Below, piece by piece: positions 7,198-16,300 of a stretch of DNA of 26,934 bases (positions are counted from its first letter, which is position 1; each line of letters begins with the position of its first letter). This DNA is from Prevotella sp. Lineage in GTDB: Bacteria > Bacteroidota > Bacteroidia > Bacteroidales > Bacteroidaceae. The notes beneath the pieces are model-generated. The model had not been told where the DNA came from. It saw nothing but the letters and a program-made list of their open reading frames with translations, and did no database searches. Made by a program: the position numbers and the translations under genes. The stretch is from positions 1-26,934 of the forward strand of contig JAHHQW010000033.1 of NCBI GenBank assembly GCA_020026195.1, written 5' to 3'.

Positions 7198-7893
7198 TTA
7201 TAGTTTAAATTCAACAGGAATGCAGAACAATGTCTTGCATGGTTTTCCTTTCATTTTACCCGGGGTCCACTTCTGCATCATACCGAGCACTCTGAGAACC
7301 TCCTCGTCACATTCCTTAGAAAGAGGTCTTACGATGCTTAGCTCGCTTATACTGCCGTCCGTACCTATCACGAACGACGCCATAACGAGTCCCTGCAACT
7401 TTACTTTTTTAGCCTGCTGCGGATATTTCAGATTTTCTGTAAGCCACCTTACGAACTTAGACATACCACCCGGGTAACTTGGCAGTTCTTCAAGAAGTTT
7501 TAAGTCAGTTATAACATCCTCACGTTCTATAGGCTTATCCTCTTTGTTGTTACTGGGAACAACTACAGAGTCTTTTCCCGTTCCTACGACAGGCTGCGGA
7601 GTATCGGTCACACTGACCTCATCCACCACTTCTATTTCTTCGCTAACGGTACTTTCTTTAATGATTTCTTTTTCTGGAAGTTCGGGAACGGCTTCTTCAG
7701 CAGCAATCATCTCAGTAGTTTCAGTTATGTTTTCCATGCTCTTTGCAAAGTCCTCTGCCGATGGTGATTCTGTACCTGAAGGCGAACATTCAAGTACAGC
7801 CACAAATACAGAAATATTAATCACCAAAGCAGCTAAGAACCATATAGGTTTCTTCCTTTCCAAATCGGCTTTTGGTGATTTTTTAATTTCCAT
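7198..7893 (-). CDS. TonB family energy transducer
   Basis: A 231-residue protein with a cytosolic N-terminus, one membrane helix (about residues 15-35, PIWFLAALVINISVFVAV), a periplasmic linker rich in Glu, Val, Ser and Pro, and a TonB C-terminal domain in the last 100 residues (YPGGMSKFVRWL, LKYPQQAKK, GLVMASFVIGTDGSI, ELSIVRPL). TonB proteins couple the inner-membrane proton gradient, via ExbB/ExbD, to outer-membrane receptors. No ExbB/ExbD genes or TonB-dependent receptor are in the window. Bacteroidota carry many TonB paralogues, so no specific symbol is given. It heads the - strand unit with the polyprenyl synthase and M20 genes and is divergent from porQ, with promoter elements for both in the 136-base gap. 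Confidence 0.88.
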   Translation of the reverse strand: MEIKKSPKADLERKKPIWFLAALVINISVFVAVLECSPSGTESPSAEDFAKSMENITETTEMIAAEEAVPELPEKEIIKESTVSEEIEVVDEVSVTDTPQPVVGTGKDSVVVPSNNKEDKPIEREDVITDLKLLEELPSYPGGMSKFVRWLTENLKYPQQAKKVKLQGLVMASFVIGTDGSISELSIVRPLSKECDEEVLRVLGMMQKWTPGKMKGKPCKTLFCIPVEFKL

Positions 7894-7968
7894 TTTCTAT
7901 TTTTCAATAAAACGATATTTTATACGTTATAATACTGAATATGGCAGAGTGCGTACCACATAGTGCTA

Positions 7969-7976
7969 CAAAAATA
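7969..7976 (-). promoter_or_regulatory. Candidate -7 element for the TonB-polyprenyl synthase-M20 unit
   Basis: The - strand reads TATTTTTG, matching TAnnTTTG, 75 bases before the start codon at 7893. No clear TTTG lies at the -33 position, so it is a moderate call. Confidence 0.4.
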
Positions 7977-7999
7977 ACGCAGATAATTGAAAAAAGGTG

Positions 8000-8007
8000 T
8001 ATCTTTG
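8000..8007 (+). promoter_or_regulatory. -7 promoter element for the porQ-sprA unit
   Basis: TATCTTTG is an exact match to the -7 consensus and lies 22 bases before the porQ ATG, the same element and distance as at gyrB. The -33 site is not clear. No other good promoter was noticed between the genes up to 17.9 kb, so it may drive the whole unit. Confidence 0.6.
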
Positions 8008-8029
8008 CCCATAAATTAGTATAAAACAG

Positions 8030-8977
8030 ATGAAAAAAAACGTTTTTACACTTTTGTTGGTGCTCTTTGCCTTAAGTACACAGGCACAGGAGGGTAAAAC
8101 CGCATATAATTTTCTTCGCCTTCCTTTAAGCGCTCATGTAGCAGGCCTGGGCGGAGAAAACATCACCATCATTGAAGACGATCCATCACTGACTACACAT
8201 AATCCGGCACTCCTTTATTCAGTAAGCGACAGAAGTCTCGGTCTGCAATACATGCACTATATGGAAAGTTCCAACTGCATGGGGGCAACATTCACAATGG
8301 CAGCAGGTAAGCGTGGTATGGCAGCCGCTTCAGCACGTTTTATCGACTATGGTAAGATGAAAGAAACTACTTCTGAAGGTAACATCATGGGAGAATTCTC
8401 TGCACGTGACATTTCAATATCTGGTTCGTTCGCCTATCTGCTTGCAGAGAACTTAACAGGCGGCATCACCGGCCGTTTCATTTCTTCTTATATCGGAGGA
8501 TATGATTCGTATGCGGCAGGCGTAGACCTCGGACTTAACTATTACAATCCTGATACAGAATGGTCGTTTTCTGCCGTTGTCAAGAACCTTGGCGGTCAGA
8601 TAAAAGCTTACGACGAAGAATATGACAAGATTCCTACCGACATCTGTATCGGTGTTACTAAGAAGATTGAACGTGCTCCGTTTCGTATATCATTAACGAT
8701 GGTGGGACTTAATCACAAATACGATAAATTTCTAAGTCATTTCGTTGCGGGATTAGACGTTATTCTATCACGTTCTATTTACCTCTGCGGCGGATATAAT
8801 TTCAGACGTGCTAATGAAATGAAGATAAAAGGCGGTGAAGACGACGAAAGCTCTCACGGAGCAGGAATCAGTCTCGGAGGCGGACTTCAGCTTGAACGTT
8901 TCAAGATGCAGCTGGCATACGCTAAATATCACGTTTCGTCATCGTCACTCACCATTAACGTGGCTTACACACTATAG
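8030..8977 (+). CDS. porQ: Type IX secretion system protein PorQ
   Basis: A 315-residue outer-membrane beta-barrel protein with a signal peptide (MKKNVFTLLLVLFALSTQAQ, cut likely after the AQ). The mature start EGKTAYNFLRLPLSAHVAGLGGENITI and DDPSLTTHNPALL are the recognisable PorQ pattern, related to PorV and FadL-like barrels; the protein ends in an aromatic-hydrophobic strand (SLTINVAYTL). PorQ is part of the T9SS cell-surface attachment machinery with PorU, PorV and PorZ, which removes the cargo sorting domain and links cargo to surface lipopolysaccharide in Porphyromonas. Here it is the first gene of a unit that ends with sprA and a secreted phosphatase, with cmk following after 13 bases. 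Length matches the family. Confidence 0.88.
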   Translation: MKKNVFTLLLVLFALSTQAQEGKTAYNFLRLPLSAHVAGLGGENITIIEDDPSLTTHNPALLYSVSDRSLGLQYMHYMESSNCMGATFTMAAGKRGMAAASARFIDYGKMKETTSEGNIMGEFSARDISISGSFAYLLAENLTGGITGRFISSYIGGYDSYAAGVDLGLNYYNPDTEWSFSAVVKNLGGQIKAYDEEYDKIPTDICIGVTKKIERAPFRISLTMVGLNHKYDKFLSHFVAGLDVILSRSIYLCGGYNFRRANEMKIKGGEDDESSHGAGISLGGGLQLERFKMQLAYAKYHVSSSSLTINVAYTL

Positions 8978-8990
8978 AACTTAATAAGCA

Positions 8991-9683
8991 ATGAAAAAAA
9001 TAACAATAGCAATCGACGGTCATTCATCATGTGGTAAAAGTACTATGGCAAAAGATCTTGCCAAGGCTACAGGATATGTATATATCGACACTGGTGCGAT
9101 GTACCGTGCCGTAACTCTTTATGCCATGCGCAACGGCATCTTTGACAGCAATAATAAAGTTGACGAAGAGGCTCTTGAAAAGAAAATGGACGATATCCAC
9201 ATTTCATTCCGTTTCAATCCTGAGAAAGGCCGCCCCGACACATACCTTAACGGAGAATGTGTTGAAAGCGAGATACGCCTTATGGAAGTATCGTCAAGAG
9301 TAAGCTATATTGCAGCCATACCGTTTGTAAGAAAAGTAATGGTAGAACAGCAGAAACAAATGGGACGCGACAAGGGTGTAGTAATGGACGGCAGAGATGT
9401 CGGAACCGTAATATTCCCTGATGCGGAACTTAAGATTTTTGTAACTGCATCGGCAAAAGTAAGGGCACAGCGCCGTTACGACGAACTTACTGCTAAGGGC
9501 GAGACTGTTGATTTCAACGATATACTCAAGAATGTTCAGGAACGCGATTACATCGACACACACCGTGAGGTCGGTCCGCTGAGACAGGCAGAAGATGCAG
9601 TAGTTCTTGACAACAGCAATATCACAATCGAGGAACAAAAGAAATGGCTTCTTGATAAATTCGAAGAAGCTGTTAACAAATAA
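8991..9683 (+). CDS. cmk: Cytidylate kinase
   Basis: A 230-residue (d)CMP kinase that phosphorylates CMP and dCMP with ATP in pyrimidine nucleotide synthesis and salvage. The P-loop GHSSCGKST is at residues 10-18, followed by YIDTGAMYRAVTLYA for nucleotide binding. RDVGTVIFPDAELKIFVTAS and the lid-region QRRYDEL are also typical, as is the RDYIDTHREVGPL motif near the C-terminus. There is no signal peptide, so it is cytosolic. It sits 13 bases after porQ and 38 before ruvA, a housekeeping enzyme inside a transcription unit with T9SS genes. Confidence 0.96.
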   Translation: MKKITIAIDGHSSCGKSTMAKDLAKATGYVYIDTGAMYRAVTLYAMRNGIFDSNNKVDEEALEKKMDDIHISFRFNPEKGRPDTYLNGECVESEIRLMEVSSRVSYIAAIPFVRKVMVEQQKQMGRDKGVVMDGRDVGTVIFPDAELKIFVTASAKVRAQRRYDELTAKGETVDFNDILKNVQERDYIDTHREVGPLRQAEDAVVLDNSNITIEEQKKWLLDKFEEAVNK

Positions 9684-9721
9684 GCAAGGTTTGTTACTGC
9701 TTTATTAATTGAGACTGAGAA

Positions 9722-10327
9722 ATGATAGAGTACATAAGAGGTGAGGTAACTGAACTTATACCCACATTTGCCGTAATCGAGACCAACGGTGTAGGCTATG
9801 GCATAAATATTTCATTAAATACATTCTCCAAATTACAAGGAAAGAAAGAGGGCAAACTTTATATTTACGAAAACGTAAGAGAAGATGCCTATGCCCTTTT
9901 CGGATTCTTTGATAAGGCTGAGAGAGAGATGTTTACGATGCTTATCAGCGTAAGCGGCATTGGTGCAAACACAGCACGAACCATTCTCTCTGAAATGTCG
10001 GTAAGAGAACTGTGTGCCGTTATTTCACAGTCCGACGTAAAACTTCTTAAGAACGTCAAGGGTATAGGTCCGAAAACTGCACAGCGAATCATTGTAGAAC
10101 TTAAGGATAAGATTGGATCTTCTGACATGGGTGACTTCACGCCTGAAGATGTCAGACCTGTTGCAGTACAGATTGACGACGAAGTTAAGAAAGAAGCCAT
10201 CGGCGCTCTTACCATGTTAGGGTTCGCCCCCGTTCCTACAACAAAGACTGTCAATGCAATCCTTAAGGAGGATCCTTCGCTTACAGTCGAAGAGGTAGTG
10301 AAGAGAGCATTAAAGCAAATTAAATGA
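9722..10327 (+). CDS. ruvA: Holliday junction branch migration protein RuvA
   Basis: A 201-residue protein with the three RuvA domains: the N-terminal OB fold (MIEYIRGEVTELIPTFAVIE), the middle domain with two helix-hairpin-helix motifs (SVSGIGANTARTIL at about 77-89 and NVKGIGPKTAQRII at about 111-124), and a C-terminal domain (from about 150) that contacts RuvB. RuvA forms tetramers that hold Holliday junctions open while RuvB drives branch migration. No ruvB or ruvC is in the window. Its stop codon overlaps the sprA start by four bases (ATGA), which implies translational coupling of the two genes. Confidence 0.97.
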   Translation: MIEYIRGEVTELIPTFAVIETNGVGYGINISLNTFSKLQGKKEGKLYIYENVREDAYALFGFFDKAEREMFTMLISVSGIGANTARTILSEMSVRELCAVISQSDVKLLKNVKGIGPKTAQRIIVELKDKIGSSDMGDFTPEDVRPVAVQIDDEVKKEAIGALTMLGFAPVPTTKTVNAILKEDPSLTVEEVVKRALKQIK

Positions 10328-13300
10328 AACATCTGAAACAGTTTGTCATAACAATCATAATACTTCTCGGTATTAACTTCTTGGGTATATCGGGAAGAAT
10401 TATTGCGCCCCTTTCGGTACGCAGTGCTATGATGCCTGACGATGATGACAAGGATAACAGGAATGGAGATGACAATAAAAAAGATAAGAAAGATGGAAAA
10501 AAGAACATAAAGGCTCAGCCTAAGTTAGATTCCAACTCCGATTCTATTCCTGATTCTCTTCTGCATCCGCGTTGGAAGATACAGCGCATCATTCCGGTAA
10601 CCGACGAAGACCTTACCAAGAATGCCACAGACCTTAATCTACCGGAGAACTTAAAGCAGACTGTAGAGTACAATGATACACTGAATATGTATATCATTGG
10701 TTCTAAGTCGGGTGATTCTTATGTAGGCACACCTATTATGATGACTCCTGAGGAATATCGCAAATGGAGCGAGAAACAGGAGTTTAACAAATACTTCAGA
10801 AACAAAAACGATGAAATAATTAAGGCTAAAGGTAAGGAGAAATTCTCTTTCACCGACATGCACTTCGACCTTGGTCCTGCCGAAAAGATATTCGGTCCCG
10901 GCGGTGTAAGGGTTAAGACTCAGGGTACTGCCGAACTTAAATTTGGTGCTACACTTAAAAAAATTGATAATCCTTCACTCCCTATCCGTAACCGTAAGAC
11001 AACCACAATGGATTTTGACGAGAAGATAAATCTTCACGTAAACGGAAAGGTTGGCGACAAGGTTAACATGAACCTTAACTATAACACCGATGCTACTTTC
11101 GACTTTGATGCTCAGAACCTTAAGTTAAAGTATGAAGGTAAAGAAGACGAGATAATCAAATTAGTCGAAGTGGGTAACGTATCGTTCCCGGCTTCTTCTT
11201 CACTTATCAAGGGTGCAAGTTCGCTGTTTGGTATTCGTACCGACATGCAGTTTGGTAAGTTAAAGTTACAGACTGTTATTTCTCAGAAGAAGTCTTCATC
11301 TAAGAGTGTTTCTTCACAGGGCGGTGTTCAGCTGACACCTTACGAAATAAACGTAGCCGATTACGAAGAAAACCGTCACTTCTTCCTTTCACAGTATTTC
11401 CGCAACAAGTACGACGAGTCAATGAAGACTCTGCCTAACATTACGACTGGTATAACTATCAACCGTGTTGAAATTTGGGTTACTAACAAGTCGGCTAATA
11501 CTACAAACACACGTAACATTATTGCCCTCACCGACCTTGGCGAGAACATCAGCGTATCTAATGATATGTGGTCGGTTACTGGTTCTCCTGTACCAAGCAA
11601 TAACGCCAATACCGAATATAGTTCGATGACAAGCACTTACGATGCTGCCCGTGACATCAACCAGACGAGTACGGTATTCGACGGTATTCCCAACTTCGCA
11701 GGTGGTACCGATTACGAAAAACTTGAAAGCGCACGTCTGCTTTCATCTTCTGAATATAAGGTAAACAATTCCTTAGGATATGTATCTCTTAAGACAGGAC
11801 TTCAGACCGACCAGGTGCTTGCCGTGGCTTACGAATATACTTACGGCGGCGTAACTTATCAGGTTGGTGAATTTGCTTCTGACGTCACAGATGTAAAGAA
11901 AGCTCTTTTTGTTAAGTCACTTAAGAACACGAACAATAATCCTCAGCAGGGCAACTGGGACCTCATGATGAAGAACGTTTATTATCTGGCTTCGTCAATA
12001 GAGAAAACCAAGTTCCGTCTTGATGTTAAATATCAGAGCGACACTACAGGTGTATATGTATCATACATCCCCGAACAACAGATAAAGGACCAGACTATCA
12101 TACGCCTGCTCGGTGCCGACCGTCTGGACAATAACAACCATCCGCATCCTAACGGTTATTTCGACTTTGTGCCGGGCTACACCGTTTCAGACGGACGTGT
12201 GTTCTTCCCCGAGGCTGAACCTTTCGGTGATTATATGTACAACCGACTTATAAAGAGCGGCGTTGCTCCCGAAAAGGCAGAGAAATATAGTTTCTATCAG
12301 CTTTACGACTCTACAAAAACAGTAGCCAAACAGATTGCTGAGAAGAACAAGTACATCATTACGGGTCAGTACCGCGGTACATCAGAGAATGTCATTTCTC
12401 TCGGTGCATACAATGTTCCTCAGGGATCGGTTATTGTCACTGCCGGTGGCGTGACGCTTATCGAAGGTTCCGACTATAGCGTAGACTATTCTGCTGGTGA
12501 GGTTACAATCCTTAATCAGAGTATTGTGGATGCCGGCACACCTATCAACGTAAGTCTTGAAAGTAACACAGATTTCGGACAGCAGCGAAAGACGATGTTA
12601 GGACTTAACTGGGAATATGATTTCTCAAAGAACCTACAGCTTACCGGTACCATACAGCATCTTTCCGAGCAGTCGCTCACCACAAAGGTTGCCATGGGTG
12701 CCGAACCTCTCAATAATACACTATGGGGTGTAGGCATCAACTGGACAAAGGAGAGTCAGTGGCTCACAAACATGCTCGATAAGATTCCGTTCCTTCACTG
12801 TACCGCACCGTCTACTATTCAGTTCACAGGTGAGTTTGCACAGCTTATTGCAGGCAAGAGTCACGGAACACAGGACAATGCTTCATACATAGATGACTTC
12901 GAGAACACTAAGAGTAAGATTGACGTCTCTACTCCGTCGTCATGGATTATATCAAGTATTCCTACCATGTTCCCCGAATATAAGGACAAGAGTACTGTAA
13001 AGAGCGGATACAATCGTTCTCTCCTTGCATGGTATAACATCGACCCTCTGTTCACACGCCGCAGCAGTTCGCTGACTCCGAGTCATATCAAGAGTGACCT
13101 CAAGCAGCTTTCTAACCATTATGTGCGTGAGATTTATGTAAACGAGCTTTATCCAAACCGCGACCAGAGCAGTTATAACGGAGCTACAGCTACACTTCCT
13201 ATTCTTAACCTCGCATTCTATCCCGCAGAACGTGGTCCTTACAACCTTAACCCAATGCTTAATGCAAAGGGACAGTTTGATGAGACACGCGACAAGTGGG

Positions 13301-16300
13301 GAGGTATGATGCGTAAACTTGACGTAAGTGACTTCCAGGCAGCAAACATTGAATATATCGAGTTCTGGATGCTCGATCCGTTCATCTACACTAACGAGCA
13401 GGCCGATGCTGCTGAATATGGTGGTGACTTCTACATCAACTTAGGTGATGTGAGCGAGGATGTGCTTCGCGATGGTAAGAAATTCTTCGAGAGCGGAATG
13501 CCTGTAGACGGCAACAATTATTTCACCACAACACAGTGGGGTAAGATACCTACACAGGCTAACGTTACTTATGCTTTTGCCACAACTGATGGTTCGCGTG
13601 CTAAACAGGACGTTGGTTTCAACGGTCTTACCGATGAAGAAGAACGTGAGTTCGGTGCTTATAAGGAGTTCCTTACTCAGATTCAGGGCAAGGTTGCACC
13701 CGAAGTGTTCGACTCTCTGATGAACGACCCTGCAAACGACGACTATCATTACTTCCGTGGTAAGGATTTCGATGAGATTAAACTTTCTATCCTTGAACGT
13801 TACAAACGCATCAACAATCCTCAGGGAAACTCTCCTGACAGCAATAATCGTAACGAGAAATATGATACTTCTTACAAGACATCTCCTGATGTCGAGGATA
13901 TAAACCAGGACTATACTCTTAACGAATACGAAAAATATTATCAGTATCACGTAAGTATTCGTCCTGAGGACATGGTCGTTGGTCAGAACCACATCGTAGA
14001 CAAACGTATCGCATCTCGTACATTGCGCGACGGAACAAAGGCAACTGTCACATGGTATCAGTTCCGTATTCCTCTTAACGAGTACGAAGACCGTGTCGGC
14101 GGCATTAACGAACTTACATCTGTTCGCTTCATGCGTATGTTCCTCACAAACTTCAAGAAACCTATCGTAATGCGTTTCGGAAGTCTCGACCTTGTTCGTG
14201 GTGACTGGCGAGTATATAACCAGCAGCTCACTTCTTCAGCAGAGACTGGTACTATCAACGTTTCAGCAGTAAACATCGAAGAGAATGGTGACAAGACTCC
14301 TGTAAACTATATCCTTCCTCCAGGCATACGCCGCGGTCAGGATCCTACACAGCCTCAGCTTGTAGAGGATAACGAACAGGCTCTTAATATTCTGGTAAAG
14401 GACCTCAGTACTGGTGAGTCAAAGGCTGTTTATAAGAACTCTACCATCGACATCCGTCAGTACAAGCGCATGCAGATGTTCGTACATGCCAATACACTGG
14501 AACCCAACACATGTGACTTGCAGGATAATCAGCTGGCATTGTTCGTACGTCTCGGTAGTGACTATAAGAACAACTACTACGAATACGAAATTCCTCTGAA
14601 ACTTACACCCGCAGGTACCTACAACAAGTATTCTACAGCCGACAAGAAAATTGTATGGCCTGAGGATAATATGCTTGACATCGACCTCGGTGTATTCACA
14701 AGACTGAAGAAGGAACGTAACAAGGCTAAGGCTACCGGAGCAGCATCATTTGCTGCAGAATACAGTGCTTACGACGAAGATAAGCCAAACAACAAGATTA
14801 GTATTGTAGGTAATCCTACTCTCGGTGAAGTCAAGACCATGATAATCGGTGTCCGCAATAAGTCGGGCGAACTTAAGTCAGGTGAAGTATGGGTCAATGA
14901 ACTTCGTCTTCTCGACTTTAGAAACGATGGCGGCTGGGCCGCACAGGGTACTCTCAACATGCAGCTTTCTGATGTCGGTTCGTTCAACGTAACTGGTAAG
15001 ATGATTACCGAAGGTTTCGGCGGACTTGAAGAGGGTGTAATGCAGAGATCTAAGGACGATTACAAGACATACAGTGTAACGGCAAACTTAGAACTTGGAA
15101 AGTTCTTCCCCGACAAGGCTAAGGTTTCGGCTCCTCTTTACTATTCTATAACAAAAGAAGAGACACGTCCTAAATACAACCCGATGGATACCGATATGGA
15201 ACTCCAGGATGCTCTTGATGCAGCAGCCAACGGACATGAGAGGGATTCTATCGAGAGCATTGCCGTACAGAAAGTGACAAACACAAGTTTCTCTCTTTCT
15301 AACGTTAATGTTGGTATTAAGACTAAGGGACACCCGATGCCATACGACCCCGCAAACTTTACATTCTCTTACAGTCACAACCACAGCCATAAGAGCGGTG
15401 TTACTACAGTCTATGAGAATGAGGACAACTGGCGAGGAGCATTCTCTTACTCTTATACTCCGGTATACAAGACATTCGAGCCGTTCAAGAAACTCATTAA
15501 GGGAAAGAGCAAATGGTGGACAATCCTTAAACGTTTCGGCATAAACTACCTGCCGCAGAACGTATCTTTCAACACTGAGATTACACGTAACTATTACGAG
15601 TTGCAGGAACGCGACATGGAAGACCTTGGCGGACAGGCCCTGCCTCTGACATTCAGTGAGCAGTTCCTCTGGAACAGAGATTTCTCAATACGCTGGGACC
15701 TTACACGTACCCTGCACATGAACTTCTCTTCTGCTACTCATGCTCAGATCGAAGAACCTTACACTCCTATCAACAAAGATCTTTATCCCGATGCATATTC
15801 TGCATGGAAGGATTCTGTATGGACCAGCATTAAGCACATGGGACGTCCTCTGGATTACAATCAGACATTCTCTGCTTCGTACATGCTGCCGCTGAACCTT
15901 ATACCTATCTTCGACTGGATTAATACTTCGGCTAACTACAATGCCACATATAACTGGACACGTGGTTCTGAACTTGACGACGGTACAAGTCTCGGCAATA
16001 CAATCGTAAGTAACCGTGACATTAACATAAACGGTACATTCAACCTGGAACGTCTCTACAATCATATTCCGTTCCTAAAGAAGGCTAACGATCGTTTCAA
16101 CAAGTCTCCTAAACGTAACAACGTATCAAACGAGTTCAATCGTCTTAAGAAACAGAAACGTGACGAAGAGCGTAAAAAAGCTATGTCAGGAAAGAATGGT
16201 AAGGATGACGATAAGAATAAGGAGAAACAGAAGAAGAAAAAGAATGTCTACGAACAGGAAATTTCCATCCGACCTGACACCGTTATAGAACTGCGCCATG

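Noticed and set aside
13441..13992. 183-residue open frame on the - strand
   Set aside because: It lies inside sprA in antisense and arises from the codon pattern of that gene.
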